A stretch of DNA of 64,000 nt from a cf. Phormidesmis sp. LEGE 11477 (GTDB lineage: Bacteria; Cyanobacteriota; Cyanobacteriia; Phormidesmidales; Phormidesmidaceae), in contig NZ_JADEXO010000003.1 of assembly GCF_015207105.1 (NCBI RefSeq), forward strand, positions 1-64,000, given 5' to 3'. The first letter of the stretch is position 1, and the number at the start of each line of letters is the position of its first letter. The notes under the pieces are model-generated. The model did no database searches. It saw only the letters and a program-made list of their open reading frames with translations, and was not told where the DNA came from. Made by a program: the position numbers and the translations under genes. Shown here in pieces: positions 53,089 to 60,228 of the stretch.

Positions 53089-53424
53089 AAAGTTCAACTG
53101 GCCCCTAAAAGGCTCTCTATAAGGCTGTGCGACTAAAAAGTCGTATGATTAAACGGCTATTACGAAGGATAAGTCCACGCTTTAACCAGCTATACAAAGC
53201 TAGTCGCTAACCAGATTGCTCATAATGTAGTCAATCTCACTCAAATAAACTAGTCATGTCGCAGCAAAACTTTACATTCGTTAGCAAGTATTGCTGCGAC
53301 ATGAGAGTAACCACTCATTAATACTATAAAGCTCCCTTAACGTTTGCGAAAGCGTCAAAAGGGCAAACGCGCAATATTTTTCAAAAATATTCCTCATAAC
53401 CTATTTTTTCTTCTGGTCAGCTTT
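53089..53424. other. Divergent promoter region between DUF2997 and narM
   Basis: About 336 bp with no supportable gene. Its main feature is a perfect 13-bp inverted repeat at 53255-53303. An NtcA site of the form GTA-N8-TAC was looked for upstream of narM and not clearly found. Confidence 0.5.
53255..53303. repeat. Perfect 13-bp inverted repeat upstream of narM
   Basis: The arms catgtcgcagcaa (53255-53267) and ttgctgcgacatg (53291-53303) are exactly complementary, with a 23-base spacer. No T-run follows on the plus strand. It could be an operator, an mRNA leader hairpin of narM, or a mobile-element footprint. Confidence 0.9.
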
Positions 53425-53880
53425 ATGGCGTCACCTTTCTTTGAGTTTGAGCAAGATTTTGTCGGATCGCTGCGCTGTATTCCAATGGTCGTTCGCCATC
53501 ACTTAGATACTTGCGGCGTCAAGCTAAAGCTAGAGCATTGGAATCATTTTACTCAGGCTGAGCGGCAGGCTCTGGTAGATTGGCCCTGCCAGTCAGCCGC
53601 CGAGGCTCGGATTTACAAAGAGAAACTGCAGGCGCTAATTACGGCTCAGACCGGTACGCCAGCTAAAACGCTAGCGACTCAACCACAGCCGCCGTGGGCC
53701 GATCTATCGTGTGTGCCGAAAGCGGTATGTAATAAATTTGCCGAACAGCAGGTACCGTTAACACTAGATCAGTGGGCCCAGCTCAGCGAGTTACAGCGGT
53801 TTGCTCTGATCAAGCTGAGTAGACCTAGCCACGAAAACAAAAACTTTATACCTGCTGTCAAAGAATTCGGGCTGATATGA
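53425..53880 (+). CDS. narM: Nitrate reductase-associated protein NarM
   Basis: A 151-aa soluble protein. FFEFEQDFVGSLRCIPMVVR, LDTCGVKLKLEHWN and RQALVDWPC match the cyanobacterial NarM family, needed for activity of the ferredoxin-dependent nitrate reductase NarB. The internal repeat-like segment LSCVPKAVCNKF and QVPLTLDQWAQL mirrors the first half, so the protein looks like two related halves. ATG 53425 is chosen because the family begins there; a frame open further upstream adds 27 unrelated residues. Nitrate reductase and transporter genes are not in this window. The stop codon lies in the first copy of a 16-bp repeat array. Confidence 0.88.
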   Translation: MASPFFEFEQDFVGSLRCIPMVVRHHLDTCGVKLKLEHWNHFTQAERQALVDWPCQSAAEARIYKEKLQALITAQTGTPAKTLATQPQPPWADLSCVPKAVCNKFAEQQVPLTLDQWAQLSELQRFALIKLSRPSHENKNFIPAVKEFGLI

Positions 53881-53928
53881 GTTGGGACTGATATGAGTTG
53901 GGACTGATATGAGCTTGGACTGATCTGG
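53873..53928. repeat. 16-bp tandem repeat at the narM stop codon
   Basis: Three copies of tgatatgagttgggac (the third with two changes) and a partial fourth. The narM stop TGA lies in the first copy; the rest is non-coding and separates narM from the convergent HypB-like gene. Confidence 0.95.
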
Positions 53929-53939
53929 AGTCGTCGCTA

Positions 53940-54620
53940 TCAGCAGCAGCTAGCTGGCGTTTTCTGTCGTATCCAATCGAGCCAGTGATCTAAGCCTTCA
54001 CCCGTTTTGGCAGAGACTAGAAAGATATCCGCTTTAGAATTTATCTGACGGACGTTGGCTACGATAGTTTCGATATCTATCTCTAAGAAGGGCGCTAGAT
54101 CTATCTTGGTAATTAGCAAGCAGTCTGCTTCTCGAAACATAATCGGATATTTCAGCGGCTTATCTTCGCCTTCGGTAACGCTCAACAGCGCAACTTTTGC
54201 ATGTTCTCCTACTTCAAACTCTGCTGGACACACTAGGTTTCCAACATTTTCAACAAAGACTAGATCAAACTCATTAGGCTGTTGCTCGTTGGCAAATTGA
54301 AGCAGACCGCCAGCTACCATCCTAGAGTCTAGATGGCAGGCTCTACCCGTGTTGATAGCAATAACAGGAACGCCGCATCTACGAAGGCGCTCAGCATCTA
54401 GCTGAGTAGTCATATCGCCTTCGATAACCGCCATTTGAAGCTCAGAGTTGAGCTGTTGCAAAGTCTTCTCTAGTAACTGGGTTTTACCTGAACCTGGACT
54501 ACTCATCAAGTTCAGACAGGTAATGCCCCAGCTATCTAGCTGAGCACGATTCTTGTCCGCTCCGTGCTGATTGGCATGGAGCAAATTCATCTCTAATGTC
54601 GCGTCAAATGTTTGGTGCAT
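53940..54620 (-). CDS. HypB-like nickel GTPase, probable guanidine hydrolase accessory protein
   Basis: A 226-aa cytoplasmic GTPase of the HypB/UreG family that delivers nickel. The P-loop SSPGSGKT is at residues 40-47, [14 protein letters not shown] and [12 protein letters not shown] contain the intersubunit metal Cys-His, and [12 protein letters not shown] and [12 protein letters not shown] complete the G domain. It lacks the N-terminal Cys/His nickel-storage stretch of many HypB proteins but ends in SCC. It lies in an operon with a HypA-like and a GdmH-like gene, and no hydrogenase genes are present. This matches the accessory pair of cyanobacterial guanidine hydrolase (GhaB). AGGAG precedes the ATG by ten bases. 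Confidence 0.88.
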   Translation of the reverse strand: MHQTFDATLEMNLLHANQHGADKNRAQLDSWGITCLNLMSSPGSGKTQLLEKTLQQLNSELQMAVIEGDMTTQLDAERLRRCGVPVIAINTGRACHLDSRMVAGGLLQFANEQQPNEFDLVFVENVGNLVCPAEFEVGEHAKVALLSVTEGEDKPLKYPIMFREADCLLITKIDLAPFLEIDIETIVANVRQINSKADIFLVSAKTGEGLDHWLDWIRQKTPASCC

Positions 54621-54651
54621 AATGAACGAATCTCCTAGATAGAGAAAACTA

Positions 54652-55014
54652 TTAAACAGACGTCGGTTGAGAAAATTCGACCCGATTGATCTTGAGCTCT
54701 CGGCCAGAAAGGATATCTTCTAAAGGTGATTGACAGACAGGGCAGGCGTATTGCAAACCGATTTCGGGGCGATATTCTTGCTGGCAGGGATGACAAAAGG
54801 CCAGCAGCGGCGTCTCTTCAATCACTAGATCGCTCTTTTCTAAAAATGTCCCTTGAACCTGAGCGCGAAACGCAAACTGTAGGCTAGCAGGCTCAACACA
54901 AGTGAACTGACCTACCGTCAGATGAATTCGCTCTACTACAGGGTGTCCTGACTGCTCTGATAGCCAGTCTTTTACGGTCAAAATCAGAGCTTTGGTCATG
55001 TCGGTTTCGTGCAT
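54652..55014 (-). CDS. HypA-like nickel chaperone, probable guanidine hydrolase accessory protein
   Basis: A 120-aa protein. The N-terminal [10 protein letters not shown] provides the conserved Met-His-Glu nickel site (His2). The zinc site is formed by Cys74, Cys77 (CHPC), Cys91 and Cys94 (CPVC). HypA delivers nickel together with HypB. ATG 55014 was preferred over an ATG at 55029 because the family needs His at position 2. GGGAG, eight bases upstream, lies inside the end of the hydrolase gene. Its operon partners make it likely to serve the guanidine hydrolase (GhaA) rather than a hydrogenase. Confidence 0.88.
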   Translation of the reverse strand: MHETDMTKALILTVKDWLSEQSGHPVVERIHLTVGQFTCVEPASLQFAFRAQVQGTFLEKSDLVIEETPLLAFCHPCQQEYRPEIGLQYACPVCQSPLEDILSGRELKINRVEFSQPTSV

Positions 55015-55019
55015 AAAGA

Positions 55020-56213
55020 CTACTCCCAATCGCTACCAAGACTCATGTTAGCAGTTTCAGTGATGTAGTCAGGCTTGCTCTGACGGGGTAGCTGACCCGA
55101 AAGGACTAGATGCGCCATAGTATCGCAAATGACCCGAGTAGCCATCAGCGCAGTCATGTCGCTCACGTCGTACGGCGGCGACACTTCAACAACCTCTAGC
55201 CCACAGACTGTTGTTTTTTCCACAATCTTTCCTAACAGATAAAGTGCTTCACGGGGCAACAGTCCGCCCGGTTCTGGCCAGCCTGTTCCTGGGACAAACC
55301 CAGCGTCGATACAATCAATATCAAAGCTGATCCACACGCAGTCAGTGCCATCGGTGGCACGCTCTACCGCAAAATCGACCGCTGCATCTAACCCCATTTC
55401 TGTAATGTCTGTCACCGTTAAGATATTGGTCGATCGCTCTCGGCACACCTTGACGCCTGGACGAGGCACTTGCCAACCGCCGATCCCTAGCTGAACGAGG
55501 TTTTTTGCGGGTGCATTTACCATATTTGTCGCATGAAACCATGGGCAGGTATGCATCCGCTCATCTAGATCGGTTTCTTGCGTATCGACGTGACGATCAA
55601 AGTGAATAATGCCTACTTTTTTATCCCCTAGATGACGACAGATGCCTCGAACTGTAGGAAACCCAATAGAGTGATCGCCGCCCAAGAGAATGGGTAAAGC
55701 GCCGGATTGAAAAACGTGAGCGACCCCTTTAGAGATTTGGTCAAACGATTTCTCGTTATTGGCAGGAATCGTGAAAATATCGCCGACATCGCAGAGTTTG
55801 ATCTGCTCTCTAAGATCGACGCCCAGCTCAAAATTGTAGGGTGTATAGAGCGCCGAGATTTTACGAATGCCCTGGGGACCGAAGCGAGTACCTGGGCGAT
55901 AGGTGGTACCGGAATCGTGAGGAACGCCCACAATCGCCACATCGTAGTCACCGACAAGGCGAACATCCTCTATGTAGGGAGCCTTCATGAAGGTATTGAT
56001 GCCTGCGTAGTGGGGGAGTTCTCCTCTAGAGAATGTGGATATGGTGCGATCGCGAATACTTTCAGCAGCTTCTAATCCATAAGTCAAACCTTGATCTACT
56101 TCCTGCTGCCAGCCAGTGAGGGGAAGCTGAGCCTCTCGTTCTAGCGCTTGCTCTGCTTCAGACAGTCCGTTTGGACTCTGAAATTCAGGATTATTAGAAG
56201 AATCAGTTGTCAT
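55020..56213 (-). CDS. gdmH: Nickel-dependent guanidine hydrolase (GdmH-type, ureohydrolase fold)
   Basis: A 397-aa cytoplasmic enzyme of the arginase/agmatinase superfamily predicted to split guanidine into urea and ammonium. A 90-residue N-terminal region (LPLTGWQQEVDQGLTYGLEA) is followed by the core. Metal ligands are His181 (GGDHS), Asp206, His208 and Asp210 (FDRHVDTQ, where agmatinases have D-A-H), Asp298 and Asp300 (SFDIDCID). The RHVDTQ and N-terminal segments resemble, from memory, Synechocystis Sll1077, the characterised GdmH. The guanidine-I riboswitch in its leader and the two nickel chaperone genes strongly support guanidine over agmatine. GAGG precedes the ATG by six bases. No urease genes are in the window. 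Confidence 0.9.
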   Translation of the reverse strand: MTTDSSNNPEFQSPNGLSEAEQALEREAQLPLTGWQQEVDQGLTYGLEAAESIRDRTISTFSRGELPHYAGINTFMKAPYIEDVRLVGDYDVAIVGVPHDSGTTYRPGTRFGPQGIRKISALYTPYNFELGVDLREQIKLCDVGDIFTIPANNEKSFDQISKGVAHVFQSGALPILLGGDHSIGFPTVRGICRHLGDKKVGIIHFDRHVDTQETDLDERMHTCPWFHATNMVNAPAKNLVQLGIGGWQVPRPGVKVCRERSTNILTVTDITEMGLDAAVDFAVERATDGTDCVWISFDIDCIDAGFVPGTGWPEPGGLLPREALYLLGKIVEKTTVCGLEVVEVSPPYDVSDMTALMATRVICDTMAHLVLSGQLPRQSKPDYITETANMSLGSDWE

Positions 56214-56311
56214 GGGAAAACCTCGAACGCAATTGAGAAAAAGCAGAAGATTAAAGTCTAAAAATCAAATATTAAGTTGGCAGCAGCAGTGGAATTGTCC
56301 ACGAGGAATTA

Positions 56312-56376
56312 TCCAAGATAAAAGCCCGAGAGAAATTAGGAGTGAATAACACTCTTACAATTTCTCCCGGGCTTTT
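56312..56376 (-). terminator. Riboswitch-controlled intrinsic terminator before gdmH
   Basis: On the minus strand, aaaagcccgggagaaatt (56376-56359) pairs with aatttctctcgggctttt (56337-56320) with one wobble. The helix is 18 bp, has an inner stem, and is followed by tatctt. The 5' arm is also the 3' end of the guanidine aptamer, so ligand binding should prevent this hairpin. Confidence 0.85.
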
Positions 56377-56470
56377 ATCCCGCCGTGTGAGTCAGTCATT
56401 ATGACTGACCTGACTTCTCTCGACCCAGGCATCGCGCACAACAACTCGACCGGAACCCTAGAAGTCTTAT
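56362..56470 (-). promoter_or_regulatory. Guanidine-I (ykkC) riboswitch aptamer upstream of gdmH
   Basis: On the minus strand the conserved elements appear in order: ctagggttccgg, cctgggtcgagag, acacggcgggataaaagccc and gggag. These match the guanidine-I class. The 3' part overlaps a strong terminator hairpin, so guanidine binding would allow transcription into gdmH and its accessory genes. The aptamer lies about 150 bases before the gdmH start. Confidence 0.92.
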
Positions 56471-56744
56471 GTTTTAATCGGCCTCACTATAAGACGAAGC
56501 CTCTTTGTCGGTCAAGCTATCGTTAACAATACTTGTCTTATGTGATGATACTGTGACAAATGCTGCTGATAGCAGATTATCCGTATCAAGCGACACTTTT
56601 GTGCCGATAGGACTGTTGTTAGATTGCGAACATAGCAAGAGTCGATACATCAAAGAGTCCCGCTAACCAACAAGGTTGTAGGGTCTAGTCTTTTTCTGAA
56701 AAGTGGAAGAAAGGTGTTTATAGCTCTGTCTCATTAAAAAATAT
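56471..56744. promoter_or_regulatory. Shared divergent promoter region between the two guanidine riboswitches
   Basis: A 270-bp AT-rich stretch between the two divergent aptamers. It must contain the start sites of both the gdmH and the symporter transcripts. Specific -10/-35 boxes are not assigned. No coding frame is supported. Confidence 0.5.
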
Positions 56745-56858
56745 TGGCTTCTAGGGTTCCGATCTCACTCAGTTTTGTGATGAGGTGTCTGGTCCGAGAG
56801 AGGCAGCCTGCGCGGTCTTTGATTGCTGGGTTCACGGCGGGATAAAAGCCCGGGAGGA
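56745..56858 (+). promoter_or_regulatory. Guanidine-I (ykkC) riboswitch aptamer upstream of the symporter
   Basis: Conserved blocks in order are ctagggttccg, ctggtccgagag, cacggcgggataaaagccc and gggagg, a close match to the guanidine-I consensus. The 5' hairpin and the linker between the blocks differ from the gdmH copy, so this is not a simple local duplication. Confidence 0.94.
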
Positions 56859-56907
56859 ACTATATCACTTGGATGAGTGAGCGTTCTTTCCTGGGCTTTT
56901 TTATTTT
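56844..56907 (+). terminator. Riboswitch-controlled intrinsic terminator before the symporter
   Basis: Arm aaaagcccgggaggaac (from 56844) pairs with gttctttcctgggctttt (56883-56900), with wobbles and a small inner cactt/gagtg stem, followed by ttatttt. Its first arm overlaps the aptamer end, the usual ON-switch architecture for this class. Confidence 0.85.
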
Positions 56908-56979
56908 GGGTTGTTGCTTAGTCCCGTATAGTTCGCACGTCTTTGGCCGTAATCGAGTTCAAAACAGGAAATTCAACAG

Positions 56980-58485
56980 ATGGAAAATCCGATTTTGTTT
57001 TGGGGAATTATTATATTTCTCTTAGGTACCTTGGGAGTCGGCGTTTGGGCCTCCAAACAAATTAAAGGAGATAGTGAGAACTTTTTGGTGGCAGGTCGAG
57101 GTCTGGTGCTACCGCTAGCTGCTGCTACTTTGATGGCTCAGTCCGTAGACTCGAACGCAACTTTGGGCAATACAGATTTGTCTTCTGAGTTTGGCTTTTG
57201 GGCAGGAGCTTCACTGCCAGTAGGACTGGCCCTGTGTTTGTTTTTAACCGGACTTTTTTATGCTAAACCGCTCAATCGGATGGGGCTAATTACGCTCCCC
57301 GATTTTTACCGCGTCAAATACAGCCGCCTGACTGAGATAGTCGCTGCCCTGATTATGGTCGTGAGTTTCTCGTTGTTGCTGGCAGGCAACTTGGTAGCGG
57401 GCGGCTATCTATTTCAAACGTTTCTAGGACTGAGCTACTTTGGCGGCGTCACGCTGCTCGCTGCTTTGGTACTGGTTTATACCGTGTCTGGTGGGTTGTT
57501 TGCAGTGGCCTACACCGATGCGATTCAAGTGGCGATCGCATTCTTTGGCTCTCTCCTTTTGCTAGGGTTCATCGCAGCTAATTTTGGTTTGACAGTTCCG
57601 GCTGGTCTAGGACCTTTGGATCTAGAGCAACTCACCATGCCCGAGTCTGGCGCGGTGATTAACTGGGCAACCATACTGGCTTTGGGTATTGGTAACCTGG
57701 CGGCCATCGACTTTATGGCTAGAATATTCGCGGCAGATAGCCCTGAAACGGCGCGGCGTGCTTGCTTTATTGGCGGTACAGGCACGCTGGTCATCGGTAT
57801 TCCGTTTTCTTTGGTGGCGCTATCTGCCAACCGAATCTTAGAGCAGGCTGGCGTCGTTCCTGATGGGCCTGTGCTTTTCGCGCTGCTCGGTAGTGTGGTT
57901 CCCGCTTTCCTCGGACTGCTGGTGGTGATGTCGATTATGTCCGCATCGCTCTCTACGGCAGATGGGGCTATTCTAGGCACCTCTTCAGTGATTGCTCACA
58001 ATGTCATGGGTATTCGCCACGGTCACGATGGCCATGCTGGGCCAGGCGGCGGTAGCGATCAGCTATTAAAAATCACCCGGCTAATGGCTGTTGCAATCAC
58101 GTTGGTAGGCGTTCTCTTTGCGCTTCGAATTCCGCAAACCGGCGTTTTGCTTTCGCTGGCGTTTGACCTTAGTTTTGCGGGGCTCGTGGTGCCTTTGACT
58201 GGCGGGCTATTCTGGTCAAAAGCAACTTGGCAGGGGGCACTGTCCTGTATTCTAGTCGGCTCTGTCACGCGGATTATCTTGTTTGCGCTCACGCCTACGG
58301 TTTTTGGGGCCGAAAATACGCTGTTCTATATCCCCAATGGCTTGTTTTCAGAGAGTTTTGACGGGTTTCCTACCCTGATTTGTCCTCTCATTGGATTGGT
58401 TGTATTTGTTGTTGTTTCGAATATGACTTATGTTCCTTTGACGACTCAAGCCACCGAGAGACAGCGCGCCCTCTCTCAGCTGTAA
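56980..58485 (+). CDS. Sodium:solute symporter family protein, candidate guanidinium importer
   Basis: A 501-aa plasma-membrane transporter with about 13 hydrophobic helices. SSS-family features are GVWASKQIKGDSENFLVAGRG after helix 1 (positional), MAQSVDSNATLGNTD in helix 2, ITLPDFYRVKYS and SIMSASLSTADGAILG near residue 320, which holds Ser/Thr residues typical of the Na2 site. The family couples uptake to sodium. The substrate is inferred from its guanidine-I riboswitch and from divergence with gdmH: guanidinium import. Riboswitch-linked guanidine carriers are often SMR exporters, but this is a different fold and the gene sits beside a catabolic enzyme. AGGAA precedes the ATG. Confidence 0.88.
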   Translation: MENPILFWGIIIFLLGTLGVGVWASKQIKGDSENFLVAGRGLVLPLAAATLMAQSVDSNATLGNTDLSSEFGFWAGASLPVGLALCLFLTGLFYAKPLNRMGLITLPDFYRVKYSRLTEIVAALIMVVSFSLLLAGNLVAGGYLFQTFLGLSYFGGVTLLAALVLVYTVSGGLFAVAYTDAIQVAIAFFGSLLLLGFIAANFGLTVPAGLGPLDLEQLTMPESGAVINWATILALGIGNLAAIDFMARIFAADSPETARRACFIGGTGTLVIGIPFSLVALSANRILEQAGVVPDGPVLFALLGSVVPAFLGLLVVMSIMSASLSTADGAILGTSSVIAHNVMGIRHGHDGHAGPGGGSDQLLKITRLMAVAITLVGVLFALRIPQTGVLLSLAFDLSFAGLVVPLTGGLFWSKATWQGALSCILVGSVTRIILFALTPTVFGAENTLFYIPNGLFSESFDGFPTLICPLIGLVVFVVVSNMTYVPLTTQATERQRALSQL

Positions 58486-58504
58486 CGGCTACGCTTCCTT
58501 CTAG

Positions 58505-60106
58505 CTAGCCTTCAAACCGAATGCGATCGCCCGTTTCATCGGTTCGATAGGTGAATTGAATCAGCCCACCTGGCAGATTAGCTTCTACCTTCACTCGCCA
58601 GCCTGGAACCAGCGCCTGCGTGCAGACTTCATCTGGCTGCGGCAGACCTAAGCAACCATCAGACCAAGTCTCTTCTTCAACAGAAACAATCTCAAACACA
58701 CCCGATTCTGCTTCTGTGTCGGTAGAGGCCAACTCTAAGACTGCGGTTTGAACAGCCTCAGGCAGCTGACGAAGACCCGCCTCTGGCACGATGGACGCAA
58801 AGGAATCTGCGATCGCCTGTGCCACCGGGCCAAACTCTCGCCGCAGCGCTTGGTCGTACTCGATCTCTAATACTTTAAAAATATCGTCTTCTAGCAGCGT
58901 TTTGCGATACACCACTTTGCCGTTATCTGTGCCTGAAACCACAAAGAAATTGTCGGTAATCGCTCGATAGGTTGTACGCTGAGCCGTCTGAGCTTGTTCG
59001 TAGCGCTCTACGAGCGTCTCTGACTGATTGGGCTCACCGTAGACGCGCACCGAGATATCGCCCGCCGCATCGAGGAATGTTTGACCCGCACCATCAGCCG
59101 ATTCGCCTTGTGGAGTCAAAATGCCGCTAGGGTAGAGCAGGCTATAGCGAAAGCGCTGATTACGATAGCGTTCATAGCTAGCGGCGTCGATGCCTGGATC
59201 GATATCGAGCTGGGCGTATTCTTGGCAAACGTGGCGGATGGCGGCGTAGCGCTGCGCGGCGAAGGGGCTGCCTTGATGGACAGGAACGGCTTTGTTGACG
59301 ACTTCTAGCTCTTGCAGATCGCCGTCACCGTCGTAGTAGCGCGATCGCAGTACCTGAACGTTTTCCAAGTTTTGACAGTCCACCTGGTATTCGGTCTCAC
59401 TCAGGCGGTTGGGTCTGCCGATCAGGGTTGTATAGAAATAGGTATCGGTACTAGACGGAACAGGCTCAATGCTGCCGAAATCCAGATAGACAGGCTGATT
59501 ATAATAAGCAGAAGCACCTACTTCTCTTAGATCATTGAAGTCTGGGGCGACGCTGACGATACTGCCGGGGCGAGTTAGACAGCTTATAGGCGCAGCAATC
59601 TTACCCGCATTGTACTGATAGAAATTATTCAGGTTGAGCAGGGCACTGCGATACAAAATGGCGTCGCGTCGTTCTAGCCGATCGACATACAAACCATTGC
59701 CTACTTGCAAAAAGCCTGCATCCCAATTTGATAGCTGAGCCTGTGAGAAATCGTCTGGCGGGGTTTCTCCGGTAGAAAATCGTTCGATCGCCTGGCCGCT
59801 AAACGTGTTGTTGTTCACCTGGCCTCTAAAGCAGATGCTGGCTCCTGTATTGGGATAGTAGTAGGTGCCAGTGATGTTTTCTGCCTCCTTTCTAAACCGA
59901 AAGCAAGCGCCCATCGCTTGACCGGCTTCATCGGGTCTTTCGCTACAGAATCGGTAGCTACCGTTGGGTAGTTGACCCACAGCCAGCTGCGCTCCGGTCG
60001 GCCCAGCAATCACTTCAGCCGACTGAGCAGACCCAGCAGAACCTAGTAGCGCTATTGTGATCAAAGGCAGATAGCGAAGGGTCTGCCTAGCGAAAGAGAG
60101 GGTCAT
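58505..60106 (-). CDS. Exported protein of unknown function
   Basis: A 533-aa protein with a signal peptide (LPLITIALLGSAGSAQSA, cleavage near residue 29). Cys residues in FRFCSERP, ACFRFRKE and SICFRGQ, then ISCLTRP, CLGLPQPDEVCTQ, suggest disulfides in the periplasm. The N-terminal part resembles small periplasmic domains with the YYYPNTGASICFRGQ pattern; the C-terminus ends in a domain with GGLIQFTYRTDETGDRIRF. I recognise no function. It and the next gene are in the same orientation with a 122-bp gap and may be co-transcribed. Confidence 0.7.
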   Translation of the reverse strand: MTLSFARQTLRYLPLITIALLGSAGSAQSAEVIAGPTGAQLAVGQLPNGSYRFCSERPDEAGQAMGACFRFRKEAENITGTYYYPNTGASICFRGQVNNNTFSGQAIERFSTGETPPDDFSQAQLSNWDAGFLQVGNGLYVDRLERRDAILYRSALLNLNNFYQYNAGKIAAPISCLTRPGSIVSVAPDFNDLREVGASAYYNQPVYLDFGSIEPVPSSTDTYFYTTLIGRPNRLSETEYQVDCQNLENVQVLRSRYYDGDGDLQELEVVNKAVPVHQGSPFAAQRYAAIRHVCQEYAQLDIDPGIDAASYERYRNQRFRYSLLYPSGILTPQGESADGAGQTFLDAAGDISVRVYGEPNQSETLVERYEQAQTAQRTTYRAITDNFFVVSGTDNGKVVYRKTLLEDDIFKVLEIEYDQALRREFGPVAQAIADSFASIVPEAGLRQLPEAVQTAVLELASTDTEAESGVFEIVSVEEETWSDGCLGLPQPDEVCTQALVPGWRVKVEANLPGGLIQFTYRTDETGDRIRFEG

Positions 60107-60228
60107 GTCGATAGTTAACTGTGTTCAGTCGAGTGTATTTGGCTGTCACAAACTATAGAGCGACGTGGCGATCGCGCCTTATTACTTTTGAGATAGATGC
60201 ATCGGCGGGCCAATAATCCTGCTATCGA

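Noticed and set aside
53940-55029. Hydrogenase maturation operon
   Set aside because: HypA and HypB homologues alone would suggest it, but no hydrogenase genes are present and the operon contains a guanidine-hydrolase-type enzyme under a guanidine riboswitch.
55020-56213. Agmatinase (speB)
   Set aside because: The ureohydrolase fold fits, but the D-R-H-V-D motif, the long N-terminus, the nickel chaperones and the riboswitch favour guanidine hydrolase.
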